Of a stretch of DNA of 64,000 bases, positions 18,657 to 28,404 are shown piece by piece (the first letter of the stretch is position 1; each line of letters starts with the position of its first letter). Source of the DNA: Vibrio marisflavi CECT 7928 (GTDB lineage: Bacteria > Pseudomonadota > Gammaproteobacteria > Enterobacterales > Vibrionaceae); NCBI RefSeq assembly GCF_921294215.1, contig NZ_CAKLDM010000002.1, positions 992,001-1,056,000 on the forward strand, in the 5' to 3' direction. A model generated the notes under the pieces. The model was given only the letters and a program-made list of their open reading frames with translations. It ran no database searches and was not told the DNA's origin. Position numbers and translations under genes: made by a program.

Positions 18657-18892
18657 GATGAGTTCCACTTTCATTTAGGCAGTGGAAAAATACTAGCAAC
18701 CTGTCGTCGAAAGTACATCGAGATATGTGCTTATTTGATGTTTAATTGACTACAATCAAGTCTTTGTGGGTCGGATACGAAAACAGCTTTAAATTCAATG
18801 CTATTCATTACCAAATAAATGTATTCTAGACGTTGGAAAATATGAAGGACTAGAAGGGTAGTAGGGGTTATACAACCCCCTAGAATCTATAT

Positions 18893-19606
18893 TTATGAGT
18901 TTAAGAAACGTGTAGGAAAGTTGCTGAAAATAGCATCCACTTTATGGAGGTGTTTGAACTGCTTTGGAGTATTCACGGTAAAACACCAAACTTGATAGCC
19001 CGTATCATGTAACTTCTCAATATGTCTCGCGCTTACCCAGCGATAGTAGAGGTGACAACTAAATGCGTCTATTTCGTTAAGCAATGACCAAAGACTGGCA
19101 GAAAGTCGTTTGCCAATGACACCTAACTTATAGTCAGGGCATGTCGCGTGCAGCAAACGCATAACGTCATGGCTAAAGCTGGAAAGCAGTATGCTCTCTT
19201 TACTTAAAGTGGTCTTACTCAGTGCTTCAACAACTTTGTCTACCACGGCTTTAGTGTTTGCCGTATCTATTTTTATTTCTATGTTTATGCTCAGGTTTTG
19301 CTCTGAGACTAGCTGTAACATCTCATCAAGCGTTAGAATACGTTCATTAGTGAACTTCGAATCAAACCAACCTCCAAAGTCTAGTTGGCGTAACTCTTCC
19401 AATGTATGAGCATCAACACGACCGTGTCCATTGCTACATCGATCCACGGTATGATCGTGGTTTACAACTAATACATTGTCTTTGGTTGGTTGCACGTCAA
19501 CTTCAACCCAAGTTGTCCCCATGTTTGCAGCGGCCTCAATACTGGCTTTAGTATTTTCTGGGTGCGTGCCTGCTGCGCCTCGGTGGCCAACGATCAACGG
19601 TGACAT
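18893..19606 (-). CDS. Glycerophosphodiester phosphodiesterase, cytoplasmic UgpQ-like
   Basis: ATG 19606 follows AAGG and gives MSPLIVGHRGAAGTHPENT, with the HRG...PENT catalytic motif immediately at the N-terminus and no signal peptide. WVEVDVQPTKDNVLVVNHDHTVDR carries the metal-binding acidic and second His residues. The 237-residue TIM-barrel enzyme hydrolyses glycerophosphodiesters to glycerol-3-phosphate and an alcohol, releasing phosphate and carbon from phospholipid breakdown. No ugp transporter genes are adjacent. A GGGGTT-AACCCC hairpin just downstream (18874-18889) may mark the transcript end. Confidence 0.92.
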   Translation of the reverse strand: MSPLIVGHRGAAGTHPENTKASIEAAANMGTTWVEVDVQPTKDNVLVVNHDHTVDRCSNGHGRVDAHTLEELRQLDFGGWFDSKFTNERILTLDEMLQLVSEQNLSINIEIKIDTANTKAVVDKVVEALSKTTLSKESILLSSFSHDVMRLLHATCPDYKLGVIGKRLSASLWSLLNEIDAFSCHLYYRWVSARHIEKLHDTGYQVWCFTVNTPKQFKHLHKVDAIFSNFPTRFLNS

Positions 19607-19746
19607 AGTTATTACCTTCAATGTTTAAACTTCCTAGTACTGATAATACAGCACGATTATTCACTTGCTGTGTTCTTTTGCAATGAATAGGGCGTTGAAA
19701 AGAGTGGCTAACTTTATCTAGTGAAAGTTTCAATTCGATGAAAGCA

Positions 19747-19775
19747 AAAATAGCGGCTCAATCGGCCGCTATTTT
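19747..19775 (-). terminator. Terminator of the beta-barrel protein gene
   Basis: An 11-base perfect stem, AAAATAGCGGC with GCCGCTATTTT, has a seven-base loop and on the minus strand runs into a T-tract. It is 28 bases downstream of the stop at 19803. Confidence 0.85.
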
Positions 19776-19802
19776 CTACAAGCAATATCTTTGTTTGTGG
19801 TT

Positions 19803-20366
19803 CTAAAATCTATACTGGATGCCAGCCATCAAGCTGGTGATTTCTCCGGTATCTCCAGTGCCGTTGTCACCGAAATACTTCGTAGCGATAAGGTTCACAG
19901 AGGTCTGTTGGTTTAGGTTTACACCAAAACCTGCTGCCAGTAATGGCACTATGTCTGTATTGGTGCCACCAAAGTTGGCATCATCCATCACTTGAAGCGA
20001 GAGCCCTGCCTTGCCTATCACATAGAAGGCGGGATTAAGATCGAGTTTCATGACTCCAGCAGCATCGTAAGCGTAGTTGTTTACGGTATCGTAGAATACG
20101 TTGCTTCCACTTCGTTTACGAATATTGGCACTACCCAGGTAGTTAATTGAGCCTTCAAATCCTGCTTGAACTTGAGGAGCAGTTTCGGTTAGAGCTCCGA
20201 CAGAAACTCCTAGTCCTGTATCATCGGTGCTGGTCGCATAGGTGCCACTATAGAACACATTATCATTGTTGGTTACGCCAATATGGCCATTGACGTACGG
20301 GTTAAATTCAGCGGCATTCGCGCCAAAGCTGGCAACGGCAAGGCCTATGATTAATGCTTTTCTCAT
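19803..20366 (-). CDS. Small outer-membrane beta-barrel protein
   Basis: The 187-residue product has a clear signal peptide (MRKALIIGLAVASFGANA, cleavage before AEF) and ends in a final strand LMAGIQYRF with the terminal Phe recognised by the outer-membrane assembly machinery. The body alternates short hydrophobic strands and polar loops rich in Gly, Asn and Asp, typical of eight-stranded OmpA/OmpW-like barrels. There is no peptidoglycan-binding domain. The role is unknown; it is transcribed alone with its own terminator. Confidence 0.75.
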   Translation of the reverse strand: MRKALIIGLAVASFGANAAEFNPYVNGHIGVTNNDNVFYSGTYATSTDDTGLGVSVGALTETAPQVQAGFEGSINYLGSANIRKRSGSNVFYDTVNNYAYDAAGVMKLDLNPAFYVIGKAGLSLQVMDDANFGGTNTDIVPLLAAGFGVNLNQQTSVNLIATKYFGDNGTGDTGEITSLMAGIQYRF

Positions 20367-20654
20367 TTTTCACTCTTTATGCTGTTATTCGAATTATCGA
20401 CATCATTTCTGATAGTTCTAGGCGGATAATAAGATGACTTTTTATTAATTCAATAGCGCTGAAATTACGTACAGGTCACTATATAACCCTATGTAAATAT
20501 GCAGAAAAACTAATGACAATTATTGGGTGGCTTGCAAGTCTAAGTGATTGATTTAGGGTGGTTGGTCTGATGTCTATGTCATGGAAATGACCAGCGCCTT
20601 TCTGTGTTAACTTTCAGTCATTTCACGCCATGCTGTTGAGAGTGGTGCTGGTTA

Positions 20655-23126
20655 CTAGCGAATTGGACAATCTTGATTGAGATACTGAATGGCAGAATGG
20701 TTGTCGATCATAGAGACATAGTCACCGTTGTCGTTAATAACTATCCAAGGAAATTCACGACCATTGCGAATTTTCTCTTTTACTTCGTAATGACTGAATG
20801 TCTCATGGATTTCGACAAACTTGGTTTTCATCATAAGGCTGGCAGGCTTGTTTAGCGAGTGCAAGTCACGTGTAGTTTCTTTGTCTGTGCCTAGAGAAAT
20901 AGGACAGTGGTGGTTGAATGTTTCTCTATCTACATAACCGACACATCGTTTGCCATTGAGTACCGGTAGCACAGTAAAATCAGTGCTATCAAAAATTTCT
21001 TTTATGGTGACCAAATGTACTTCAGGGTCAATAGAGGTTGGCCGATAAGTTAATTCAGTGTTGCTGTGTATATGCTTTAGTTCTGTTTTCAAGTTTCCAG
21101 TTAAAGACTCAAAATCGCACTCATCAATTTCATCTATTGGTTTTGGTCGGTCAAAATAGTAACCCTGTATTAGGTCGACATTCAGAGATTGTAAAATTTT
21201 AATCTCTTCTTCATTTTCAACACCTTCTGCAACGACTTCAACACCTAGTGTGTGCGATAATTCTGTAATCATCTTCACAATATAGTAATTGTGAGATCCT
21301 AAAGTGATGTCCTTTATAAACTCACGATCAATCTTTAAAATGTCAAAATTACCATTCTTTAAATAAGCAAAAGAAGAATACCCGGTGCCAAAATCATCGA
21401 TGGCGACTTTTAGTCCACTTTTTCTGAGGCGGTGTAGAATCTCAGAATTTGAACTCTCACTATTAAAGTACGCGCTTTCAGTTAGCTCTAGGGTTATATA
21501 GGGAAGATCTTTAACATGTTTCCTTAACATTCTAGCGACGTTTTTAAATAGGGATTTTATGGGTTTACCTGCATTTATCGATATATTAAAACATATTTCG
21601 ATATCTCTGCCGTGGATTTTACTTAGTTGTTTTCTAGCGTCGATAGCTAGTTCTGCAACGACTAAATCTAGCTCCGAAATTAGATTGAGATCTTCCGCTA
21701 CACTAATGGCTTCTTGAGTGTTTAGTATTTCACCTTCAGCTGAAGTCAGCCTACACAGTGTTTCATATTTGATAGCTTTCCAACTTTGGGTACAGACGAT
21801 AGGCTGGAAATATGCGTCTATACGTTTTTCTCTGATAGCCTCTGCCACAGTTTGTTCTAATTGAATACGGCTTTTTGCTTTGTCGTGCAAGCTCTGATTG
21901 AAAAAGCAGACACGATGGTTGGTAGTAATATGTTTTTCATACATGGCTTGTAAGGAGTGGGAGACCAGCCTTGTAGAAGAGTTTGCATCTAATCCTAATA
22001 CAGAAACACCAATGGTCGTCTCAGTGACAACATCATATACCTCTTCGTTTGCACCTAGCTTTATTTTTTCGAACACGTTTTTTATGGTATCAAAGATGGC
22101 AAGAGAGTGAGAGCTATCGCTACTCTTTGGATAAGGAATTGCTATAGAGAATACTTCGTTTTTAATAAAGCCGCTTATAATCTGGCCTTGGATTTGTGCG
22201 ATTGAATTACCAAGAATTTTTCTTCCTTCAATTCTATTTTCTTCTAGAAAACTAGGAGAAAATGAAACTACCATCAACCCATAGCCTTTTGGTAGTATTT
22301 TGAGTGCGATATCAATTTTGTTTTTATATAGGCTTTCACTTGGTAGTTGGGTTAATAAGTCAATGCCACCGCGTTGAGTACCGTCTATTACGTCCAAAGC
22401 TCTGGATAAATCACTGCAAATGCCAAAGAAAAATACATTATTATCTTTGCTGATTATTTTTTGAATGGTTAATTGTTGGGGTATTGCAACACCATCTTTT
22501 CTTTTGGTTAGTATTTTTCCTGACCAAGATCCTTTATTTCTGATCTCCTCCCACATTTCCTTGTAAAACTTTCTACCGTGTTTGCTTGCACTAAAAATAC
22601 TTGTCTTTTTACCAAGTAAATCGCTAACGTCATACAAAGTTGAGCGCTCAAAGCAGGAATTGCACAAAATTATTTTAGTGTCACTGTCGGTAACGAGAAT
22701 ACCGTAATGAGAACTATCAAAAAGCTGTTGGAAGTAACTGATGAGATCGTTGGTGTTTGGGCAAATAAATATCGGCTTTATAAAACCAGCTATCAGTGTA
22801 GAACTAAGCTTTTTAGCGGATATAAGCCAGTAGCTCAATATATTGAATTTATTTATACAAACCTTAATTGGGGCAGGTTCTTCACCTTGGAATAGTTTGC
22901 TGATGTATTCGAAAAATTTATTCTGCTCTGGCTTATCTAAAAGTGGCAGAAACTCGTTTTCAAACGGGGATGTTTCCGATAAGGACATTGCTCTTTTTAT
23001 ATCTTCAAGTCCTACAGAAATGCTATTGTCTGCGGCGTTGAGAGTCCACGGAATTTCCTGCCCACTATTTGTCGCAATATGGGCGTTGTCGTAGATTTTC
23101 TGGTTAGATGGAATTATTTGGCTCAT
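20655..23126 (-). CDS. PAS - degenerate GGDEF - EAL cyclic-di-GMP phosphodiesterase
   Basis: The 823-residue cytoplasmic protein has a PAS domain at roughly 125-245 (GILVTDSDTKIILCNSCF). A GGDEF fold follows at roughly 250-405 whose active motif is lost (FIKNEVF in place of GGDEF), so it cannot make c-di-GMP. The EAL domain at roughly 425-670 keeps its catalytic pattern: KYETLCRL for the EAL motif, FNISINAG, ELTESAYF, IDDFGTGYSS and VVAEGVE, then QGYYFDRP. A C-terminal CBS-like pair at roughly 690-815 (VLPVLNGKRCVGYVDRE) may bind a nucleotide. It probably degrades c-di-GMP under PAS and CBS control. Confidence 0.88.
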   Translation of the reverse strand: MSQIIPSNQKIYDNAHIATNSGQEIPWTLNAADNSISVGLEDIKRAMSLSETSPFENEFLPLLDKPEQNKFFEYISKLFQGEEPAPIKVCINKFNILSYWLISAKKLSSTLIAGFIKPIFICPNTNDLISYFQQLFDSSHYGILVTDSDTKIILCNSCFERSTLYDVSDLLGKKTSIFSASKHGRKFYKEMWEEIRNKGSWSGKILTKRKDGVAIPQQLTIQKIISKDNNVFFFGICSDLSRALDVIDGTQRGGIDLLTQLPSESLYKNKIDIALKILPKGYGLMVVSFSPSFLEENRIEGRKILGNSIAQIQGQIISGFIKNEVFSIAIPYPKSSDSSHSLAIFDTIKNVFEKIKLGANEEVYDVVTETTIGVSVLGLDANSSTRLVSHSLQAMYEKHITTNHRVCFFNQSLHDKAKSRIQLEQTVAEAIREKRIDAYFQPIVCTQSWKAIKYETLCRLTSAEGEILNTQEAISVAEDLNLISELDLVVAELAIDARKQLSKIHGRDIEICFNISINAGKPIKSLFKNVARMLRKHVKDLPYITLELTESAYFNSESSNSEILHRLRKSGLKVAIDDFGTGYSSFAYLKNGNFDILKIDREFIKDITLGSHNYYIVKMITELSHTLGVEVVAEGVENEEEIKILQSLNVDLIQGYYFDRPKPIDEIDECDFESLTGNLKTELKHIHSNTELTYRPTSIDPEVHLVTIKEIFDSTDFTVLPVLNGKRCVGYVDRETFNHHCPISLGTDKETTRDLHSLNKPASLMMKTKFVEIHETFSHYEVKEKIRNGREFPWIVINDNGDYVSMIDNHSAIQYLNQDCPIR

Positions 23127-23402
23127 ATGGTTTAAACCTATTTAGAAATTCCCTTTCTCTATTATTCTACCAGTATAGTATTAAAACACTAAAATAAATG
23201 TGGACTTATACTAGTAAAAAGGTATAGCAACGAGATTTGTCAATAGCCGAATAAGGTATTCATTGAAAGTGGTATTTTCGCAGTTTTTCTAGTTATTGTG
23301 GTTAGGTATGCAACCTAGGACGAGGTGGTAGGGTGTTGTACATTCCGTAAGCGTTTGTCTATTCTTGTGTATTGGTATTAAGTAGAGAGAATATTTCTAC
23401 TT

Positions 23403-23421
23403 GATAATGAGAGCTTTTATC
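23403..23421 (+). promoter_or_regulatory. Fur box of the TonB cluster
   Basis: GATAATGAGAGCTTTTATC matches 15 of 19 bases of the Fur consensus GATAATGATAATCATTATC when the common GATAATGAGAATCATTATC variant is used. A further partial half site (GATTCTCATTC) follows at once. It lies 60 bases before the first gene, so iron-dependent repression of the whole cluster is expected. Confidence 0.8.
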
Positions 23422-23480
23422 ATTAAGCTTGATTCTCATTCAACGGACGCCTTTTAGATCCAGAGTAATTGATTGCTATT

Positions 23481-24254
23481 ATGAGACTTTTCAAACTTGG
23501 CGTGCTGGTCGGGATGTCCTGCATGCTTTCCACAGCCTACGCAAATGAGTTCAATGCAGCTCAGGCGATACAAAACAAAACCAATTCCAACTCTATTCAA
23601 AGTCAAATGAACATAGATACAAGTTCACAAGCTGCAATTAAGCTTAGGGCTGAAATTGAGCAGTTAAAGCAGCAAGTAAATGACTTAACGATTTACCGAA
23701 ATCACCTGTCCGCAATGATTGAAAACCAGAACCAAGAAAAAACGAGTATCAACACTCAGATTGGCGAAATCAACCAGACGCGCCAAGGGTTGGTTCCTTT
23801 GATGTACCAGATGATCGACGGCTTAAAGCAGATCATCGCTACCAGCAAACCTATACAAATCGAGCAAAGAGAAGCTCGCGTTACTAAACTACAGGCTTTG
23901 ATGTCTCAAGCGGATGTCAGTGATGCTGAAAAGTATCGCCAAATTATTGAGGCTTACCAAATCGAACTGGACTACGGTAACAAGCTGCAACAGTATCAAT
24001 CGCAAATTGGCCTTTCTTCTGGCAAGAAAATAGAAGCGCAGATTGTGCATTTAGGAAAAGTAGCTCTGATAGCTCGCAATCCCGACCATTCTCAATACTG
24101 GTTTTGGAGTGACAAAGCTAACGGTTGGGTACCTGCAGATAGTTCGACTTATCAAAGTCTGAACCAAGCTTATTTAGTAGCAAGTAAACAAGAAACGCCT
24201 AGTTTGCTGACGTTGCCTGTGTCTCTTAACGTAGCAAAAGGAGAGATGAAATGA
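23481..24254 (+). CDS. DUF3450 periplasmic coiled-coil protein of the TonB2 cluster
   Basis: ATG 23481 gives a signal peptide (MRLFKLGVLVGMSCMLSTAYA); a TTG twelve bases upstream is less likely. The 257-residue mature protein is coiled-coil in its first half (IKLRAEIEQLKQQVNDLTIY) and continues to a small C-terminal domain with YWFWSDKANGWVPAD. DUF3450 genes precede ttpC in Vibrio TonB2-type clusters. The stop overlaps the next start by four bases, so the proteins are probably made together and meet in the periplasm. Confidence 0.85.
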   Translation: MRLFKLGVLVGMSCMLSTAYANEFNAAQAIQNKTNSNSIQSQMNIDTSSQAAIKLRAEIEQLKQQVNDLTIYRNHLSAMIENQNQEKTSINTQIGEINQTRQGLVPLMYQMIDGLKQIIATSKPIQIEQREARVTKLQALMSQADVSDAEKYRQIIEAYQIELDYGNKLQQYQSQIGLSSGKKIEAQIVHLGKVALIARNPDHSQYWFWSDKANGWVPADSSTYQSLNQAYLVASKQETPSLLTLPVSLNVAKGEMK

Positions 24255-25633
24255 GAGTTATGACGAATATTCTAGTTTGTTGTCTCGCCTTAGCGTCTTT
24301 TAGCTCGGCAGCAAGCCAAGATTTGGTTACTAAAGCGCAGCAAGAAAATCAGCAGCAAAAAGTACTAGATTCCAAACGCCAAGCTGAGTTTAAACAAACA
24401 GAGCAGGCATTGCGTAAAGAGAAAGCTGAATTGCTGAGACAGCGAAATCAGATTCAGCAACAAACAGATCGACTAACCAAGCAATTTAGCACTAATGAAA
24501 CTCAGTTGGCGAAATTGCAAGATAAGCTGAGATTACAATCAGGCAGCTTAGGTGAACTTTTTGGTGTCGTGAGACAAAACGCTAAGGAGTTGCAAGCTGA
24601 TATTAGTCATTCAGTGACCAGCGTGGATGCTAATAAGTACTCATCAGTTGTTAGCCAAATTGTTGCGGCGAAAACGTTACCGTCAATTAAGCAGCTAACG
24701 GGTTTGTGGAAAAGCTTTGAAGAGCAGATTTCGGCGAGTGGCCAACTAGCTAAGGTACAAGTACCATTTGTGGAAGGCGATGGACAAGTGAAAACTGTCG
24801 ATGCTATTCGCTTGGGATCTTTCGGTTTAATCACCAATAAGGGCTACGTTAATTGGAATGCCATATCTAGAGAGGCTAACGCTTATATCAAGCAGCCATC
24901 TGACGGTCCAACACTTTCTTCGCTGGCTAGTTTGTCCATAGGGCAAGTACAGAGTGTCGTGATCGACCCATCTAAAGGTGAAATTTTGAATCAACTTGGT
25001 GAAGTGCCAAGTATGATGCAAAGATTAAAGCAGGGTGGAGTTGTTGGCGAAATTATCATCGCGTTACTTGTTCTAGGGATTGTTATTGCGGGCATTCGGG
25101 GTGCTTACCTGTTTAAGGTTCAAAAACAAATTAGTAAGCAGCTTAAGGAGCCTGAAGCACCGACTGATAACCCACTTGGTCGAGTACTAAACGTATATCA
25201 TCAAGAACCCAATCGTTCAGTTGAAGCGCTTGAATTGCGCTTACTAGAAGCAATCGTTGATGAACAAGCTCACTTGGAAAAAGGCTTATCCATGCTAAAG
25301 CTTCTAGCGGCTATAGCTCCAATGCTAGGTTTACTTGGTACAGTGGCAGGTATGATAGAAACTTTCCAAGTGATTACTCAGTTCGGTAATGGTGACCCTA
25401 AAGTAATGGCTGGTGGTATTTCTATGGCACTTGTCACTACAGTTCTTGGATTGGTGTCAGCTATTCCACTTCTTCTAGCGCACAATGTTTTGAGTTCTCA
25501 GGCAGAAAAAGTACGTACTATTTTGGAAAAACAAGGCCTTGGTATTGTCGCTGAACAAGCAGAGCGAGATAGCAAAGGAATCACTCCAGCAAAGGTGCAG
25601 TCACCTAAAAGTACTGTTGGAAATGTTGCGTAA
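24251..25633 (+). CDS. ttpC: TtpC-like MotA/TolQ/ExbB proton-channel protein
   Basis: The 460-residue protein has a signal-like N-terminus, a long periplasmic coiled coil (about residues 25-100), a membrane helix near 268-288 (IIIALLVLGIVIAGI) and a C-terminal ExbB/TolQ domain with two more helices (APMLGLLGTVAGMIETFQVI near 357 and ISMALVTTVLGLVSAIPLLL near 397). Vibrio TtpC is a fourth, essential component of the TonB2 system, along with ExbB2, ExbD2 and TonB2. Its stop codon overlaps the exbB2 start by one base. Confidence 0.9.
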   Translation: MRVMTNILVCCLALASFSSAASQDLVTKAQQENQQQKVLDSKRQAEFKQTEQALRKEKAELLRQRNQIQQQTDRLTKQFSTNETQLAKLQDKLRLQSGSLGELFGVVRQNAKELQADISHSVTSVDANKYSSVVSQIVAAKTLPSIKQLTGLWKSFEEQISASGQLAKVQVPFVEGDGQVKTVDAIRLGSFGLITNKGYVNWNAISREANAYIKQPSDGPTLSSLASLSIGQVQSVVIDPSKGEILNQLGEVPSMMQRLKQGGVVGEIIIALLVLGIVIAGIRGAYLFKVQKQISKQLKEPEAPTDNPLGRVLNVYHQEPNRSVEALELRLLEAIVDEQAHLEKGLSMLKLLAAIAPMLGLLGTVAGMIETFQVITQFGNGDPKVMAGGISMALVTTVLGLVSAIPLLLAHNVLSSQAEKVRTILEKQGLGIVAEQAERDSKGITPAKVQSPKSTVGNVA

Positions 25634-26196
25634 TGAACTTTGCTTCTTTCTTTCATTGGTTAGGCATCGAGGCGCTAAACATTCCTTGGTTAGAGTCGCT
25701 GCATCATTTTATGCTGCAAGGTGGACAAATACTGTGGTGGTTAGCGGGTCTGGTGTTTATCTGTTGGCTTCTCATTGTTGAGCGTTATGTTTATATCTTG
25801 GTTCATTTTCCTAAAGAGAGGCAGAAGTGGGTTAGTGATTGGTTGGCAAGAGACGATCATAATTCTTGGTACGCAACCTCTATCCGTGATGGCTGGCTAG
25901 GCAAAGCGCACATTCAGTTGCAGAAAAACCTTAATATTATCAAAGTGCTGGTTTCGATTTGTCCAATGTTAGGTTTACTTGGAACAGTTACAGGGATGAT
26001 TTCTGTGTTTGATGTAATGGCTACACAAGGAAGTAGTGATCCTAAATTAATGGCATCAGGTATTTCTTTGGCGACTTTACCTACATTAGCCGGAATGGTA
26101 GCAGCACTGGCTGGTATGTTCGTCCACGCCCGTTTATCAAAAAAGTGCCGCATGTTAGAGCTTAAATTAGAAAAATCTTTAAGGAGTCGCCAATGA
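25633..26196 (+). CDS. exbB2: TonB-system proton channel subunit ExbB2
   Basis: The 187-residue inner-membrane protein has three helices: ILWWLAGLVFICWLLIVE (about 35-52), SICPMLGLLGTVTGMISVFDVM (about 108-130) and a third near 148-168 (LATLPTLAGMVAALAGMFVHA). The second helix carries the conserved Pro and Thr residues of the ExbB/TolQ family. With ExbD it forms the proton channel that energises TonB. It is translationally coupled to both neighbours (overlaps of 1 and 4 bases). Confidence 0.93.
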   Translation: MNFASFFHWLGIEALNIPWLESLHHFMLQGGQILWWLAGLVFICWLLIVERYVYILVHFPKERQKWVSDWLARDDHNSWYATSIRDGWLGKAHIQLQKNLNIIKVLVSICPMLGLLGTVTGMISVFDVMATQGSSDPKLMASGISLATLPTLAGMVAALAGMFVHARLSKKCRMLELKLEKSLRSRQ

Positions 26197-26597
26197 GACT
26201 TGGTCGACGTCACAGCAAAATAGAAGAAGCGCAAATCGACTTAACTTCTATGCTTGATATTGTATTTATCATGCTGATCTTTTTTATCGTTACTAGTTCA
26301 TTTGTTAGAGAGTCTGGAGTTGAAGTCAATGCACCGAAAGCATCGCACGCAGTAAACCAAAAAAGCTCCAGTATTTTTGTCGCGATAACTTCGGCGAATG
26401 ATATTTATATAGATAAAAGAGTTATCGACCCTGAAAGGGTGCAAGCAACGCTAGAAAATCTGACTATCGATAAGCCAAATGCGTCGTTGGTAATACAAGC
26501 GGATAAACATGCCTACAACGGTACAGTCGTTGAAGTGATGGATGCCGCGAAAGGGGCGGGCATTAAAAGCATCGCTTTAGCCGCGGAGAAACCGTAA
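26193..26597 (+). CDS. exbD2: TonB-system proton channel subunit ExbD2
   Basis: The 134-residue protein has a short cytoplasmic start, one membrane helix (LTSMLDIVFIMLIFFIVTSSF) with the proton-carrying Asp in MLDIVF near residue 25, and a periplasmic ExbD/TolR fold ending in GIKSIALAAEKP. It joins ExbB2 in the motor complex. The gene starts inside the last codons of exbB2 and is followed directly by tonB2. Confidence 0.94.
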   Translation: MRLGRRHSKIEEAQIDLTSMLDIVFIMLIFFIVTSSFVRESGVEVNAPKASHAVNQKSSSIFVAITSANDIYIDKRVIDPERVQATLENLTIDKPNASLVIQADKHAYNGTVVEVMDAAKGAGIKSIALAAEKP

Positions 26598-27230
26598 ATG
26601 TCTAGGTGGATCATCGCATTTCCTCTTGCATTTGTTGTAGCAGTAGCTTTGTTTAGTTTTATGGCTTGGATGGTCACGGATGACGGCCATACGACTCCGA
26701 AAGCTAGTGACAACCTGAGGTTCGATTTGTTTATGAATCAAACTCATGAGCATGTACAACGTCGCCAGCGAATACTGCCAAAACCACCGAAAGCAGTACC
26801 AGCTCCACCAACATCAACCCCAATGAGTGTTGGAGCTCCTAACACTCAAGTCTCCCCTCAAGCGCTACCTTCGCCTTCGTTTGCTGCTGCAGGGATTTCC
26901 AGTTCAATCGACGGAATTAGTATCAATGCGCCAACACTCGGAGGAATGGGAGGCAACCAGCAAGCGCTACCTATTTATCGGGAAAAACCACGATACCCAA
27001 TGGTAGCGTTAAAAAGAAAGCTGGAAGGGTATGTTGTGCTCAAGTTCAATATCGATAAGCAAGGTCGTCCTACTGACATAAGCGTTGTTGAAGCTAAGCC
27101 AAAGCGCATATTTGATAGGAATGCACTCTTAGCTCTAAGAAATTGGAAATATCAACCGAAGATTGTGGATGGCAACCCTGTAGTTCAAGTTGGTTTCGTT
27201 CAGAAGATAGACTTTAAGATATCAAAATGA
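26598..27230 (+). CDS. tonB2: TonB2-type energy transducer
   Basis: The 210-residue protein has an N-terminal anchor (IIAFPLAFVVAVALFSFMAWM), a short proline-rich span (LPKPPKAVPAPPTSTP near residues 60-75) and a C-terminal TonB domain (PRYPMVALKRKLEGYVVLKFNI, then NWKYQP). It carries proton-motive energy to outer-membrane receptors for siderophores, haem or B12. The length is close to Vibrio TonB2 and the proline spacer is short compared with TonB1. A TonB3 assignment cannot be excluded from sequence alone. Confidence 0.92.
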   Translation: MSRWIIAFPLAFVVAVALFSFMAWMVTDDGHTTPKASDNLRFDLFMNQTHEHVQRRQRILPKPPKAVPAPPTSTPMSVGAPNTQVSPQALPSPSFAAAGISSSIDGISINAPTLGGMGGNQQALPIYREKPRYPMVALKRKLEGYVVLKFNIDKQGRPTDISVVEAKPKRIFDRNALLALRNWKYQPKIVDGNPVVQVGFVQKIDFKISK

Positions 27231-28387
27231 AAAATTACTTAAGCCTATTACTACTTTTACTTTTCTGCTCTCAAGCTGCTTATGCTAGTGGCGAACGCTT
27301 GAGTCAATATACAAACAATATGGTTCAGCAGGCGAATCATCTGGTAGGTGAAAAAGAATTCGCTCAAGCTATCCAATTGTTGAAAAAAGCAGATCTGTCA
27401 CGTGAGTATGACAAGGTATATGTAGCGAGAATGCTTGGGGTTATTTACTGGCAAAACAATCAGAACAAATTAGCCATCCAACAGCTTTCTACTGCAGTAA
27501 ATAGTAATGTTTTACATGATGAGCAGGCTTGGACGACCAAGAAAATGCTGGCCGATCTTCTTTTGATGCAGCATCAATATGAGCAGTCACTTCACTACTA
27601 CTATTCTCTAATCGACAATATGCCTAAGCAAGAGAGTGGTGCCGATGTATGGCTGAGAATAGCACAAGCGAACTATCAGTTAAGTCGTTGGAAGCAAGTG
27701 CTGAGCGCTATGAAGCAGTACGATGAATATAAAAAAGCTCCTACGGTTTCACCAATTTCGCTAAAGCTTGGAGCGCAAGTTCAGCTTCAGCTTTGGCACA
27801 AGGCGGCTGTTACAGCAAACAGATTGATAGCCTTAGAGCCTGAAAACCTTATCTGGTGGCGACAATTAGTTGCGATTCAGCTGCGTGAGAATAAAACGAA
27901 AGCGGCACTTAACACTATGTCGCTTGCTAAACTGCAAGGTTTGCAGCTTACGCAAAAAGATATCCAGCTTTTAGCGCAATTATATGCCCAAGTAGGTATT
28001 CCGTTGCGAGCCGCTCAAACGATGGAGCAAATTAAAGATATTAGCTCAGATATTAACCTTTTGACTCAGCAAGCGGCTTATTGGCAGCTTGCTAAAGAAT
28101 GGCCAAAAGCTGTGAAAAGTTGGCTGCTGGCGGCTAAAAAAAATAACAAATATCGATGGAATGCCATTCAGATTCTTACGCAGCAAGGCGAAGATAAAAA
28201 AGCAATATCAGAGTTAGACAAAATAACTGCACCTAAACAGCAAGCTAAGGTCGCTCTTATTAAAGCTCAAGCGTACTACCGGTTAGGCGATATAAAATTG
28301 GCTGTTGAACAGGCTAAGTACTCCAAGAAACTGAAAGATACAGAAGAGGCTCGTAGCTGGGTAGATTATTTGGCCACTCAGCAATAA
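27227..28387 (+). CDS. TPR protein of the TonB2 cluster
   Basis: The 386-residue protein has a signal peptide (MKNYLSLLLLLLFCSQAAYA) and then tandem tetratricopeptide repeats, for example residues 40-75 (GEKEFAQAIQLLKKADLS) and 310-350. It is therefore a periplasmic or membrane-attached scaffold. Its ATG overlaps the tonB2 stop. A TPR gene closes the TonB2 cluster in Vibrio species, with a likely but undefined role in receptor-specific transport. Confidence 0.85.
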   Translation: MKNYLSLLLLLLFCSQAAYASGERLSQYTNNMVQQANHLVGEKEFAQAIQLLKKADLSREYDKVYVARMLGVIYWQNNQNKLAIQQLSTAVNSNVLHDEQAWTTKKMLADLLLMQHQYEQSLHYYYSLIDNMPKQESGADVWLRIAQANYQLSRWKQVLSAMKQYDEYKKAPTVSPISLKLGAQVQLQLWHKAAVTANRLIALEPENLIWWRQLVAIQLRENKTKAALNTMSLAKLQGLQLTQKDIQLLAQLYAQVGIPLRAAQTMEQIKDISSDINLLTQQAAYWQLAKEWPKAVKSWLLAAKKNNKYRWNAIQILTQQGEDKKAISELDKITAPKQQAKVALIKAQAYYRLGDIKLAVEQAKYSKKLKDTEEARSWVDYLATQQ

Positions 28388-28404
28388 ATGCAAACAATTA
28401 TCAT

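Noticed and set aside
18874..18889. GGGGTT-ATAC-AACCCC hairpin as a strong terminator after the glycerophosphodiesterase gene
   Set aside because: Only six base pairs and no T-tract; it may end the transcript but I would not list it as a terminator.
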